A DNA stretch of 64,000 nucleotides from Mesodorylaimus sp. YZB2_4 (Eukaryota; Nematoda; Enoplea; Dorylaimida; Dorylaimidae): the NCBI GenBank assembly GCA_030248295.1, contig JASANH010001643.1, positions 806,001 through 870,000 on the forward strand. The letters run 5' to 3'. Of this stretch, positions 1 to 14,010 are shown in pieces. The position numbers were made by a program, and so were the translations under genes. The notes under the pieces were generated by a model. The model was not told the origin of the DNA, did no database searches, and saw nothing but the letters and a program-made list of their open reading frames with translations. Position 1 is the stretch's first letter, and every line of letters starts with the position of its first letter.

Positions 1-763
1 GTGGACTTGTCCGAGTCCTATTACCGCAGGGCAATGCTGAGCGCGCTCTAGTTTCTGGGCCTATCCTGCAGATTCCTCCTGCCTAATTCGAAGCCCGATC
101 GAATTCGATTCGGAGCCTTCTACGTGTCCGTCCTATCAGCACATTTTGCGTTAGGGGGAGAAATGAAACGAGTTTATTCGTCCTTTACCCGCCTCCTCAT
201 TCTCCTTGGGGACACGGCGAACTCGTCTTTTTTATGTCAAGCATCTCTTCCTTTAGCTTTGCTCGCCCTCCGTCTCATACAGCCATTTCTAAACACGTGA
301 ACATTTCTCGGAGTTCTGTATTCGCAGTGTTGGCCGTGACCATTTCCATTTTAGCCTTGACGTGGCTGGGAGAGTTTTTGCTCGAGGAGACCAGCCGTGA
401 CCGTTTGAATGGGAGCCTTCCATTTGGCTATGCCTGACTCGTACTAATCAAACGTTGAGCTGGTAATTCAATTCCCGTCTTCCCATAACCAATCATTAGC
501 CGACCGGACATGCTTGTGTTCTCTGGCACTCTATTTTCCTTATATCTCTATACTCTTAGTTAAGCAGGGCAGGGATCTTTTTCGGGCCTTCTTGTCGACA
601 AACACGCCGAAAAAGGTTCAATTATGCTGAAGTTTTCGAAGTGGGCTAGTTGTGTTCTTTTACGTCATTCAGGGCCGGCCTTGTTGGGAATATCAGCCCG
701 AGCACTTGAGTGAAAAACGAAGTGAAAGACGCCGCCAAAAAAGAAGACAAGTGGAAAGTCATC
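1..763. other. 5' flank, no supported gene
   Basis: No family was recognised here. A 67-residue open frame at 234-437 (+) has one hydrophobic stretch but no homology signal or clear splice context. The region probably holds the promoter, and perhaps further 5' exons, of the Clc-like gene that follows. Confidence 0.3.
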
Positions 764-3038
764 ATGTCTTCTAATGATGACGAAGTTATTCTCGGGTCCA
801 GCTGTCACCAAAAGCCTCAGCTGCAGCCCCACGACTCGTCTTCTCTTTCCCATTTTCGTCGAAAGACTGCGTCCACTTCAGTCGCTGACAATCGACCGCA
901 GGACTCTGAAACGAAGAATGGGACGAGGACAGCGGACTTCGGTCAAATTGACACTCTCTCTGACAAACGCTCCGAACACTTGAGTGGGTAAGCAAGTTAC
1001 TGACAGTGGTCACTGCCTTACACCGATCTATCCTGGCTTTACTTATTTGTACCCTTTTCCAAACAACCTTTTCTTGGACTCCTGCATTGGCTCACTTCAC
1101 AGAGTCCGTGTCCTTCCATTCTGATTTCCCAAATGACAGCATTTGTTTGTGTTCTATCGGGCATCCACCGTCTGCGATCCGTTTGAAATGCAACAAAGCT
1201 TGATTGATTTCAGGTACCTGCTGCGTGGAGACTGCGTCGATACACCAATCGAATCACGCACTTCTACTTCCGGCTACGGCAGCGCTGCCTATTGGCTCAT
1301 CAATATGAAATGCACTGATGGTGCATTAGCTTCGTTCAGTTTCCTGGTTGGTGTAGCGGCCATTTTGCTACAGGTCATGTCCCTAGGATCTGACCATTGG
1401 TTGTATACTATTGAACCACGGCCGGTGGGTAATCTTACCGAGAAAAGTAATGGAGATGCCAAGGTGAGCCTCGCTCACTTTCTATAAGTCTACATAGAGT
1501 GCAACGACAGTCCTAAGAAAGCCAAGTAAAACCTTTTGTCCTCGTACAATGATACTGGACTATCGGACCATGGGTGATGGTCTGGTTGAGGTACGATCGT
1601 AATCACGCAGCCTAATAAGAGCCCAATAGACGACGTAAGTTTATTCACAGAGCCACTACGCGACACGACAGGACTTGCTCAGCTCAGGGCGATGGGTCCA
1701 ACTACACTTGCCGGTCGATCGGAGAATCTCTGTTCTGACGGGTCGATGGAGGATGGTCTTCCTAGGTGATCCTCAGTCCAGGAGAGTCTACCGATTTCTC
1801 GAGAACAACAGAAAAAATCAAGGGGTCCTGACTAGGAGGAAGACAAATAGTTTAGTGCATCGCGCGTGGCTAAATGCATTATGCAAATAGGCCACACTGA
1901 TACAAGTTACAAGCAAAAGGCATAAAAAACTCAGTGGATTCTGTAATCTAACTGACGCGAGTAGGTCAGGCGGTAGTTGCTAAAATGTCAGTGCTGGTTT
2001 GCCACTGAAATACTGTACAGTACAGGTAGATTGTACAGTGTACAGCAAGTTACGCTGCCCTTTTTCAGGAATTCCTCTTCCAATACAACTCCGGCTATTG
2101 GCGTATATGCAGAGAACGTTTCGGCCAACCAGGCGAGAACTTGACCAGCTTGGAAATCTACTTTTTCACAAGTGCGTTTCTTGGCCACATTTTCTTACAG
2201 CATGACATCAGTGCAAGCATGACCGTTTAGCTGAGCCCGAATATCAGCGCATGTGCCTGGAATGGAACCGTCCTCCGAATGGCAGCGATGATCATCTGGG
2301 TTTCAGTAAAGCATCCGGTGCCATCCTGAGTAAGCTGATGGTTACTTGCTCTAATTAGTCCTATAATCACGTATTTCAGACCGAATATTGCTCTCCGCTG
2401 TGCTCCATATTGTCAGTCTAGGTATAACTGGTCTTGGTTTGGGAATGGCCATTCCCGGCCATATTCGCCGTGACAAGCGCACTTTCGTGGCTGCCATATT
2501 GTACATTATGTCTGGTAAGAATGATCAGTTTCCTGGCTGGTGTAGCAGCGATTTTGCTGCAGGTTATGTCCCAAGAAATCAAAGATCCTAATCGATCCTC
2601 GTTTAGGCATTTGCATGTCGATCGCAGTCATGCAGTACATTTGCGTGGTTGATGATGAAATGGCGCCCAAGATGAAACAGACCCCGGAAGGCGAATCGTC
2701 GAAATACAAATTTGAATATGGTAAATTGACTTCGCATTCGCCTCAGTCCATGCTTACTGGCGATTCTTTCAGGCTGGTCCTACGTGGCTGCCTCTATGTC
2801 CTTTATGTGCATCGAGACATGTGCTCTGGTTGAATTGCTCCTATTTCTGCGCCGTTTTCCATCTTTGGAAGACAAAATGAGCTTGGTTCCTGGTCTAAAG
2901 GATAAGATACGGAGAGCAGTGCTTCACCACGAATTCGATGAAATTCTTCCAGCTAGAACTTGCAGCCGAAGTTCACCTCGGATTTCATTCTCTTATACAC
3001 CGGATTCAAACGAGCCAGCTGCATCGGACTCGGTTTGA
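764..3038 (+). CDS. Clc-like (claudin-like) four-transmembrane protein
   Basis: Nematode Clc-like family, distantly claudin/PMP22-like membrane proteins at cell contacts. Exons read: 764-987, 1214-1463, 2069-2171, 2231-2329, 2380-2514, 2607-2720, 2773-3038; all phases agree and give 396 residues. The core starts at Met 1307 (ATG 1305-1307), just before TM1 (FSFLVGVAAILLQVMS). An extracellular part with the SGYWRIC signature follows, then TM2 (LLSAVLHIVSLGITGLGLGM), TM3 after RRDKRT, the loop QYICVVDDEMAPKMK, and TM4 before FLRRFP. The hydrophilic N-terminal exon 764-987 joins in phase 2 but is the least certain part; initiation at 1305 would give 291 residues, nearer the usual family length. 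Intron 5 (2515-2606) carries a decayed copy of the TM1 coding sequence. The family call rests on the WRIC and VVDDEM motifs and the four-TM layout. Confidence 0.85.
2527..2573 (+). pseudogene. Intronic relic of the Clc-like TM1 exon
   Basis: These 47 bases inside intron 5 match 1337-1383 of the TM1-coding exon at 42 positions. Four of the five changes are synonymous and one is Val to Ala. The copy translates as FLAGVAAILLQVMS. It is flanked by a possible AG but has no convincing exon of its own. It may be the remnant of a tandem duplicate or an unused alternative exon. Confidence 0.7.
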
Positions 3039-4185
3039 GTAGGTCATGTGTGGGCTCCAACGATCTGATCAAGCTTCTCATAGCGTGATATGCAACGACG
3101 CTTTTTCATTTTATATGAAGGAAGTGCTTTGTGCAAAGGTTCACTGTACAGTAGCATTCGTACTCATCTCGGTCGCATTCTTTGAACTGATACGTACAAC
3201 AGCTTCCTGCCTTATCCTGCTCTTACTGTTGGTACTGGGCATCTGCATACTGCTTAAAACTTGCGACAATATAAACTTTACAAAGCAATAGTGCTATGCC
3301 TGCCGTACAGTATGTTACTCATGCTTGTGATAATGCGCCGCAAGAAAGCGGGTCCAACTCCATAGTCAATTTTTTATCAAAACTGGCGCTGACTCAATAT
3401 TCATATCCTCAATCCTCAATATTTATAACAAAAATTTTTGGACTTTCCCACTGAAGAAAACCGATTTTGTAATACGCCAGGTCACTTAAATTCTCAAGGA
3501 ACGACCCCATGCAGTCCGCGAGCCTCGTGCACAGTTTATTTGCCAACCACATACACCCTCAATTTGGGGAGAAGCCGCACTTGTCGGCTTCCAGGGAAGC
3601 ACTGACAATCCCAGTGCCGCACTGTCCAGAAAGCCAGGAGCATAATACCAGGCCAGATGTATGCGAACCAAACCTACAGCGCCTGTTGATAAATGCATGA
3701 GCGCTGCTTTAGTTAGCCGTAGTTTCCCTTCGTAAGGGCAGGTAACTGGCAGAGACGACAAGAAGAATGTTTGTTCTGTTTTTGCTCTGTTCTGTTTAGT
3801 TTAGTTAAATTTTCTATTTTGGTGGTTAAACTGGCTGACTTTGTATTGTTTTTAATTCCAAGTTTGGTATTTTTACGACGACGATCTGTGTTTTTATACG
3901 CATTTTACTGTCTATGTATTTTTACATCCTTTTTAGGCACAGTAAATATGTCCGGGCTGTATACTGTATGCCTGCGAAAATTCGAATGTTTTGATCGCGA
4001 AAGAAAGGGTTTGTCGCATGTAGCGATATTTCAAAGTTCAGAAACATTCATCAGTGCTTGCTCTGAAGTGCCCGGAGCGAAAGATATATGTACAGTACTG
4101 TATGCATGGATTGCAGCATACGAGTATCACACTGACATTTCTGATGACGATTAGAGGCGAAAAAGTGATGGTATTTCCAAAATAG
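3039..4185. other. Intergenic, AT-rich, no supported gene
   Basis: Open frames here are short or compositionally odd; for example 3771-4154 (+) is Phe/Leu-rich at its start. No domain was recognised. The sequence runs up to a large foldback element starting near 4187. Confidence 0.3.
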
Positions 4186-4186
4186 T

Positions 4187-5185
4187 CTGTTATCAGACAA
4201 CAAATTTTTAGCCCAGCCGCCAAACTCCGACCAAATGCAAGGCGAGACCAGGCTGGCTGGGCTCTTTCGGCGACATTTGTAGGTTGTGATGATCAAGTAA
4301 TCTAATGTGTCCACGTACCTACTCTATGTCTCAGAAAAAAGTTCTTACCAATCCTTCATTGAGCAATATGCCACAAGCACTGGGTGAAGTGTGGGCTCGA
4401 GCGAAAAAGGACATTCCCGCAAAAGTATCTTATACAGCTGCCAGTACAGCACCCTTATCGACACTGCATTGTTCAACTACGAGCTGTCTAATCGTAAGCC
4501 CGTGCACATGATGTCTCATCTATACGGAGCTACTTCACCTCTCCAGCTCACAGAAGTATCACCCGCATGCTCACGCGTATAAGCTGGGCCATAAAAGCTG
4601 AGCCTCTTTACAACGACAGTGGCCCCTGGCTCTACAAGAAGTGACCGCCACTGTGATGAGCGAATTGTGGATCCTGCCCTGACTACCAGACATACTTTAT
4701 TCGGTGGATACGCACCACTCATCATCAAAAATTCATCGAGCATCTTCGAAACGAGTACCAAAGTAGTCATTTGGTCATGCATTAGATACTCTTCATATAT
4801 CACTTACAAAATCGTACTCGCAAGCATGCATCGCCGAGAGGGAGTGTACGGGAAACATAAGATCCAGTTCGAGTGCCATGATAATCATATCGTAGGCGGT
4901 CTTATTACCTTTGCCCTGTTAGACCCATGTCCACATCGAGTACAAGTCATGCTGACTGGTTCTGTTGTCATTCTCTTGTTTTTCGTGGATTGCGCTGATA
5001 GCCTGCCGTCGGTATTTCATCGTTAGTCAGTCTCACCTTTACGCCTCCTTGTGTGCAGTGCGGTCGAGTAGACTACATCTACGCCTTGTGAGACAAGGTC
5101 TTACAGGAGGCCAGCCAGCCTGGTCTCGCCTTGCATTTGGTCAGAATACGGTAGCTGGGAGAACCATTTGTTGTCTGATAGCAGA
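4187..5185. mobile_element. Foldback element with about 75-bp inverted ends
   Basis: The left arm (about 4187-4260) and right arm (about 5111-5185) are inverted copies. The inner 32-34 bases, containing GCAAGGCGAGACCAGGC, are almost identical. The outer parts share CTG(T/C)TATCAGACAACAAAT with scattered differences. The roughly 850-bp interior has several open frames of 68-135 codons and no recognised transposase. This fits a non-autonomous DNA transposon. The exact ends and target duplication were not resolved. Confidence 0.65.
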
Positions 5186-5735
5186 CTTTTCAGAAATTCT
5201 TATTTTGGGCATTATGTTCATACATAGCAGGCGCAGGTATCTTATCTGCCCCTATCGTGTACTGGTTCAGGGAATCAGTTTGTCTTTCCAAATAATGGTG
5301 AGTCTGTGCTAGTTGAGTTGTGCCTTCAGAGCAGCTGAAGGCATAGTGCTTTGCAGAGCTCGAGATTTTCTATCACCTCAGCCATCTAGTCATAAGTACC
5401 CCGCTAGAACTATATTAGTAAGCGGCGAAATGGAGATCACCTACTTTTGGCCCCTTGTGTGAGCTTCACAAATGTCTGATTCTTAATCCCTACAAACGGC
5501 TGGAGTCACGCGCCTGTCTTGTCTTGTACAAAGGTAATCGTGCAGTAAATTAACACATAATCCACTCCAAATCGACCGCTCATGAGGATCCAAGCTACCC
5601 CAATGGCCTACTTTACACTTTATGCAATTATGCACCTTCGACTCTTGATGTCCACTACAGTCGCTGCAGCGCTTGAGAGCGGTGGTCCTTCGCGGTTTTG
5701 GTACAACGGCAGCTGTGTGCGAGCAGTTGGAGAGA
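5186..5735. other. Upstream region of the phosphatase gene
   Basis: No separate gene was recognised. The stretch ends at the start codon of the PP1-type phosphatase and should contain its promoter. No clear TATA element was seen. Confidence 0.3.
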
Positions 5736-6978
5736 ATGTCCAAGCACAAGCAGAAAGACGCTATGATGCTTCAAAATCTCGCCAACCGTCTTCTGAAGAA
5801 GGTATGCAGTATGTTTGGTTGTCCTGTCAGAAATGATCAGAAGTTCACTTCAGAAAGTCCTGAGCAAAGAGCCGCTGCAGTTGAACGAGGTAAAGTTCTT
5901 GATCGACAAAGCCAAATATTCACTGCGCAGGCAGCCGTCGGCGTTGTTGGAAATCAATGCGCCAGTCGTCATTTGCGGAGACACCCATGGCCAGTTCCAC
6001 GATCTGCTACGGTTGTTCAAACTGAACGGATTTCCGCCGACGACACGGTATCTGTTTCTGGGTAAGTCAAAAAAGGCTGCTCGGAGGCGCGGACTAGTCT
6101 ACGAATATTGCCTCGTTGCAGGAGACTATGTCGACCGAGGCGAGCACAGCATCGAGGTCATCTGCACAATGTTCGCGTTGAAGGTGTGCTGCCCAAACGA
6201 CTTCTTCTTTCTTCGCGGCAACCACGAAACGAAGGAGATCAATCGCGCCTATGGCTTCTACGAAGAATGCGAGCAGCGATTCCCTGGTGCCAACTTGTGG
6301 CAGGAGTTCAACGTAAGCGATTCTTAGACTCTCAGGTCTGGTCTACAATCTGTTTTGTTGCAGGACGTGTTCGATTGGTTGCCCCTGGCAGCTCTGGTCG
6401 GCACGAGACTGTTCTGCATGCACGGTGGCATACCGAACGGACTGGAAAACTTTGAGCAGATTCGACGGATCCCAATGCCGACCGAGTGTCCCCGCGAAGG
6501 AATCGTGCCCGATCTTCTGTGGTCTGACCCGTGCGAGTGGGTTCTGGGTAAGTCTGCCAAGAATTAATTTTTCCGATGCATGACCATGCTATCGTTTAGG
6601 ATTCGTCCCGAGTACGCGTGGCCTGGGGCACCTGTTCGGCGCTGACGAGTTGGAAGCGACCTGTCAGAGGTTGGGGATCGATATGGTGGTTCGGGCTCAT
6701 CAGGTGTGCCCTCTCACCTGTGATCCTGTGCATCTTTTGATCGTCTAATGAGGCTGATTTAAGGTCTTCATGGAGGGCTATCAGTTCTTTGGCAATCAAC
6801 GCCTGGTCACCATCTTCAGCGCGCCCAACTACGGCGGCGTGTTCAACAACGATGCATCCACCTTGGTGGTCGACGTAGCACTGAAGTGTACTGTTCTGGT
6901 AAGTGTCGTGGGCTCCTATCTGTCATACCTCATCGAGTGGGATTTTTATAGATTCTACACCCATCGTCGAAGTCGTGA
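5736..6978 (+). CDS. PP1-type serine/threonine protein phosphatase catalytic subunit
   Basis: Metallophosphatase of the PPP family that removes phosphate from Ser/Thr. Seven exons (5736-5801, 5854-6061, 6122-6312, 6364-6547, 6600-6703, 6764-6898, 6952-6978) are phase-consistent and give 304 residues, close to PP1 length but with a short C-terminus. All signature blocks are present: GDTHG at 64-68, GDYVDRG at 92-98, RGNHE at 123-127, the general-acid histidine region, CMHGGI near 173, RAHQ near 248 and SAPNYGG near 270. All metal and catalytic residues therefore look intact. GDTHG instead of GDIHG, and a divergent middle, place it with the expanded nematode PP1-like phosphatases rather than the conserved GSP-1/GSP-2 type. 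Such paralogues are often testis-enriched in worms (family knowledge). An antisense fossil of exon 4 from a relative lies 300 bp downstream. Confidence 0.95.
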
Positions 6979-7263
6979 TGCGAAATACAAAAGCCAAGGA
7001 AACGAGATGACGCAGATGTGATTGTACTCGTGTGCCGTGTCGATGTCACGTGCGCTACTGGATGTTGGTCACTTGTGCTGCGTAGCGATGTGTGGACGAC
7101 ATAGGTTAACTGAGGAACTCACAGACTGCTATTCAATAGGTGCAACATAAATAGGCTCGTAGCCGGACTATGTTCTCGAGACCAGTCCCCAACTGAACCA
7201 TTTACTCGACCTTGGACTCGCTTACGATTTCGTGTCGCCCTGACTTTGCAAATGTAGACTTAC

Positions 7264-7432
7264 CTAGAACCCAGTAGTATGTGTCGGAACATAGAAGACT
7301 GGGCACGATTTCTTCGCAGGGATACTTGGTCGGCATCATCAGAATCTGTTTAAAGTTCGCCGGTACGTTGGGTATCCGATCGCGCGTACACAACACTTTG
7401 TGCCAGCCAGAGCTTCCGGGTGCCATTCGTCG
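7264..7432 (-). pseudogene. Fossil exon of a PP1-like phosphatase, antisense
   Basis: On the minus strand this segment aligns with exon 4 of the phosphatase gene above. Shared patterns are PNxxxNFxQIxxxPTxxPxEEIVP, then LLxSDxxxWVLG, then a GTAAGTCT splice donor in the same place. Because the donor is kept, it is a genomic duplicate and not a reverse-transcribed copy. The loop residues equivalent to CMHGGI have become VLCTRDRI, so it is unlikely to encode an active enzyme. No neighbouring exons were found. Confidence 0.75.
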
Positions 7433-9175
7433 TTATCACTTCGAGGAGTCCATGAAATTCTTCCACCGATCGGTCAATGACGCCGACTGTGAAAGCAGTC
7501 ATGCGCTGACTGTGGTGGTTACCCCCTAAAAAGGTCTATTAACTGGACCAAGTCCTAGGTGCCCAGGACTAGAGATCTCAAACTTTATTACTAAAAAATG
7601 AAATATAAAATTTCACCACTCTACAACCTTCTATGACCCTAAGCCCTGCCAGTACGCGACGGACTCTCGTAGCCCCAGACTGCTCCAGCATGGTGCCAAG
7701 TCATGCGATACGGGTGACGTCATTTCACACCCACTTTACTAGAGCCACACCACTGACCCATAGACAACGAAGAAGGTATCTTATTTACCCCCAAGAACTA
7801 GGTCACTTTGCATCCTCTATCATCCGTTCCTCAAGACTATTCTGTGATGACTGGAGTAGCTTCCATTGCTCGTTGCTGACATTGATCGCCCTCGAGAGTG
7901 TTATTGCTGATGACCAGGCATTGGACAGGTGTAGGGCTTAGGGAAATACTACACCCCTGACAGCGTGTATGAGCTGTAACAATAAACTGTTGCCTAGGTC
8001 TCTGCTGAGACCACTATATGCGCGCGAATCTTCCTGGTCGATCGATCTTTTCAAGTCACTGCGTAGTGTTGAGAGTCACAACTGCTGACACACTACTTGC
8101 TGCTCGAATTTGCATCTTTGGCGAACCAATGTCAGGGCTTTAGGACTAAAGAAGGTTGCGGAGAGGTGAAACTTTTACTTCATTTTCTAGGAAGAAGGAT
8201 TGGGCTCTCTAAGTAGTCCTGAGCACTTATGCCGGACCTTTTCAGGGGGGGGGGGGGGGTGGGGGTAATGGCAGACTGGTAGGATTGGCATATAGTGACT
8301 GGTACGTGGACAGGGTGGACCGATTGATGTTGGTAGGGTGTAGGCGACTAGGACAGCCGTCTTAGGGCTTAGCGAGATTTGGAATGTTTCTAAGATTGCC
8401 TACTGTAAGGAAAGATGGACTTCACTAAAACGAAACTAATAATATTTGTTCGACAAAGAAACCTTCTGCCATTTATTGGACCGGAAGCCGTCAGCGAAAT
8501 GTGTTCGAACCAGCAGCGATAAACAATATGCTCCCAAGGCAAATATGCCATTGAAAAGGGTAAAAGAGACTGCACTGCAGTTTCAGATATGGTTCGTGCT
8601 GTGCCCTCTTATTGCCACATATGGTTTGGTTTGGCGAAACCTTGCATTCGGAAGTTTAGTCCTCAACGCACAAACATCTAGGTCAATGCGATTTGTGTGT
8701 TTGTGTACCTACCCGCATCGCCCAAACTATATTTTCTAGGCAAGCGCATGCTAAAAATCTTGCCGAGATAGTGGTAAGATCTTGACATGAGAACTAACAA
8801 TAATTTTGCTAAAGCTTGGCAAGAAAACACGACATTGGCAAGCATCATGGCAAGGTTCGCCATGATTCTTGTCGTTTTCTGATTGCTACATACATTTCAC
8901 CGTAAAGTTCTCACAAGTTTGCTCTTGACACGCAAGTGATGGTTTATCTCCTCATTTATTTCATTTATTTCTTCCTGTCAACCTAAGCATGCGCATAACA
9001 TCGGCATTCCTAAACCAAAAAATCTTTGACATGGCAGCTGGAGTAAAGCAGTCCTGCAACATCCACATTTCAGCAGTGTAAAGCATGCCTTTAGATTCTG
9101 CGGCTGTCTCCCTGTCATTTTTCTTCAATACTCCAGTCGTCGGCCTGGCGTGCGGTCGCAAGCACAGTTCGAAGA
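7433..9175. other. Intergenic, with a poly-G tract
   Basis: No gene was recognised. A run of about 14 G near 8247-8260 stands out. Open frames are shorter than 103 codons and lack family signals. The last few hundred bases precede the TTBK-like kinase and should hold its promoter. Confidence 0.3.
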
Positions 9176-10497
<1,322 letters not shown>

Positions 10498-13400
10498 TCG
10501 CGTGATTCCCTATGGATGCTTTGTCTTATGACTACGCTCGATACTGGTGTGGTTGTGGTGTGGTGGTGGTGTTTGGAGGTAGTGGTGGTGCTAGAGGCGT
10601 GGTGTGACGATGCCGATGTACTGATCTTGGCATGCGAAGTAGTACCGTGAGGTTGGTCCCGTCTCGGTGATGGCTTCGATGCACAGTTAGTGTTCGGTGC
10701 GGGTATCTCGAGTGCATCTAACAAAATTTGCCAGTGCGATGAAACACCACAGTAGTAGGCACAGCAACTCAAACACTGACAAGAGTTTCGTCGTAAGAGC
10801 GAAACGAGTGCACGAAAGCAGCCGCTAAACAGAGAACGAAACCGAACGAGTTTCGAGCTAATGACATGGCAGTGTATAAGCCAATGCCAACACCAGTGTA
10901 GATCGTCGAAGCTGTTGGGCTCCTGGATTTAACCCTATCGTATCCTGTTTATAATAGCTTTTAAAGCATGTAGAGCGCGCAACAGGTGAAGCGATGTAGG
11001 CCAGAAGCGGACAGGCTGCGCGAGCCGAGACTGCTGAAAGTTGGTGATGCAGCGTGGGCCAAACGCATAGTCAAAAGTGGTACACGCTTGGCGGCTCGCA
11101 CTATTCTCTGTAGCAATGGACGTGGATATATGTAATACGCTTTTCTTGGGTTCTTCTGGTTATTTTGTCGAGTCCCCGATACGCCTGTGAAACTCCGGTG
11201 CCTGGCTTCAGGAGACTTGAGGATGGTCTGGCGCCGTGTGCAGTTGGCCTGGTGCACGAATCTGAGTTTTCCGGATTTTATTTCAAGAAAGTGAAAGCTT
11301 GCATGTAAGTTTATGAAACCGAACTGCTCGTAATCGTGCTAGTGCTCTCGTAACTAGTCTTATAACGCCAGGAGCTGTCAATGGATCATTCACTCTGGTG
11401 AAACGCGAGTCGCTTGCGGACTTGTAACTTGTTAGCTTGTAACGTGTGAACTTGTGACTTGCTTTGCTTTTAACTTGGTGAAACCTGGCCCAGGTTGCAG
11501 AGCTATCAAGTATTCGTACACTCAAACCGCGAAGAAGAGGCACATCCGATTCCATCCCCATCTCTCGACAGCTAATAGAAGCACAGCCACGCCACGAATC
11601 AGCATAACCAATGCAGGCATACGAAAGTGAATGTCACATATACCAGCATGTAGAATATAGAATTATTAACACGCATTATCGGCATTGCATTCACCCCCAA
11701 CCACCATTAGGGTGCTATCAGAAAATGCGGGATAAGGCCTCGCACACAGCTCTGCTGCTCTGTTATTATATATGGCTTTGTTTCCCCGCAGTGTAAAGTC
11801 GCTTTATTGTCGAAAAGGAGGCGGGAAATTTGAAATTTGTGACCCTGGATGTTGTATTCACGCATTCCTTGCAACGGGATGATAATATTTAAACATTTTG
11901 TCCTCTAATTTTCCTCAAAGAACCCATTTAGAAGTCATATGTAGATGTACTTTTGATTATGGTGCATGTTCTTCTGAATAAATTCGAATTCCTTGCCCAT
12001 GTATGTGTTCACTGATTTATCTCCAATAATACGCAACCGATCTTGATAAAATTTGATCTGCACATCCTTTGTATCTAGCACTCACTGCAGAACACTTTGA
12101 GTTTTGTCAGAATTGCCTGATTAGTGAGAAGTAAAGTCAAATACAAAATAAGCAGTTTCACTGTTATTTACGCTACTATTCAGTTTTATTCGGCGAAACT
12201 AAGAGGGCCTGTGCAACTTTTTGCGCTCTTTCATTTGAGCCTGTAGCCACTGGATTGCAACGCATTTTTATCGAGAAAATTAATGATTTATCTGACAAGG
12301 AATACTGTATTCTGGCACTTTACACTGCCCTCTATGGCTGTATACAGTAAGCGCGCTCTCAGCAGGGTTTTGTTATTCTGATTCACTTGCCGTTCACAAA
12401 TGCCAGAGTGGCAGAGTGTGATTTCTTGCTTTGAACAGGTATTTCCTGCTAATCTTTATAGAATAATAAAAAACGCGTCTGCTATAGGCTGATTTTGCAA
12501 AAATTTTGCCGAGGCCCACCCATCGGATCACATCAGCTTCCGAATGGTCGAAACACTGTACCTCTGCCTGTCACTTATCTTTACAAGAAGGCAGAAGAGT
12601 ATCTTGGCAGTGCTGCCTCTCGGAGCTTACGAGTGGTCGAACGGTTCAAGGCGAACGATTCACTAGTGACAATATGTTGCTGCACGAATGTGCGTCTTGT
12701 TGTGCACGTCTGTCAGCCTTTCGCCATCGCCAGTGAATCCTGCCAGCGAATAGGACTTGTTGACCGCCCCTGCTGGTCTGTACCCGAATCACCCAACTGC
12801 GATATGACGGCCTCCTCTCGTGAATACTTTTTTATAGTTTTATCATCTGGCAATTACTCGCTCGCTGCTTTCTCTTTAATGCTGCTAAGACTAGTCTTTT
12901 GCGTTTGAAGCCCTAACCAAGCTGACACCAAAGGAACTGTTGATAGCCCTGAGGATAACGATGATGCACTCCTCATTACTCAGGGAAGCAGCCAGCTAAT
13001 TACTTCCTCGTTTAGGTACCTAATCGATGCACGCAAGTTGCCGGCATTAGGAATGATGGAAAATACAAAAAGACTCGCCTCTCGACCTCGTCAGCCTGAT
13101 TGTGGTACGAATCAAGCTATCTCGCCTTATATGGTCTCTCCCTGCGTGTACTTTTAGGCTTTATAATATAATAACGCTTGATGAGTGCAAATCAAGTGAT
13201 TATGGTAGATCTGCCTTGTTCTGTACGCTTAAGAATTACTTGTGGACTTGACTGTTATGTATTGGTTCGCCCTATCAGGAGCTCTTAAGTTATGCGAATT
13301 CGTGATTAACGGCGGCCGTTGTCAACGACCTCACGAATACTATACTAAAGTGTTTGGCGGGTCGCAAGCACAAGCATTTTCTGAGTAGATACACAACAAG

Positions 13401-13589
13401 ACTCCTCGCACTAAAATTTCCGAAATTCACATGACACTGGTGCTGCAAGCTTGGCGTTCCTCGATTGGCTTTTTTTGCTCAGGCTTTTGCAAGGGCACTA
13501 ATGGGAAAAGATTGAAACGTTGAGGATTGAACGAAGAGGTTGAAACAGGGCAGAGGCCTGTGCGCTCTGCCTTGTTTCTGCCTGTGGCG
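10498..13589. other. Gene-poor stretch
   Basis: No supported gene. A GGTGGT-rich patch lies at 10550-10600. From 11560 the DNA is AT-rich, with open frames of at most 137 codons (12495-12908, +) that match nothing recognised. It may include long introns or 5' exons of the gene ending at 15772. Confidence 0.3.
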
Positions 13590-14010
13590 TGTATGACATG
13601 ATACTGCGATACATATCTTTTTTGACCCATCCTGGTCGTCCCAAGGGAGGGCAGGTTTTTGGGCCTTTACCTAGGGGCTTGTTAGTTGACCCTATCTTGC
13701 CATCGGCTAGGATCAATTCGATGCATGCCGGGCAAGAGTGCGTGTTAGTCGCTACCCCGCGATGTCGGCGCTCACCCCATGGAGGTAACCCTACCCAGCC
13801 CCTGCCCCGGGACGGGACCTGGATTCGAGAGCCTCCCGCCCCATAAGGCCTCTCTTCGTTAATTGACTCCAGAGGGATAAAGGATGAGTCACCCACCACC
13901 AGCCGTTCAAAGCGCAGAGAGAACTTCACCAAGTTCTGAGATGGCCAGAGTTGAACTCAGGGCCGACTGGTTTTTTAGCTCTGCCAAGCAAACTGTGACA
14001 GACACCTTTC
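13590..14010 (-). repeat. Dispersed repeat, copy 1
   Basis: The reverse complement of this block resembles 51975-52400. Shared stretches include the AGGATGGGT region, CTAACAAGCCCC, GGCCTTATGGGGCGGGAGG and the TTGAACTCTGGCC block. The two copies differ at many positions and have several indels. No open frame is conserved between them, so it looks like a non-coding interspersed repeat or the tail of a larger element. Confidence 0.7.

Noticed and set aside
3771..4154. 127-codon plus-strand open frame as a membrane protein
   Set aside because: The hydrophobic start is AT-rich low complexity, the rest has no motif, and it partly abuts the foldback element.
8247..8260. Poly-G runs here and at 30357-30371 and 46333-46344 as functional G-quadruplexes
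   Set aside because: Single homopolymers without spaced G-tracts; simple slippage or sequencing artefact is enough.
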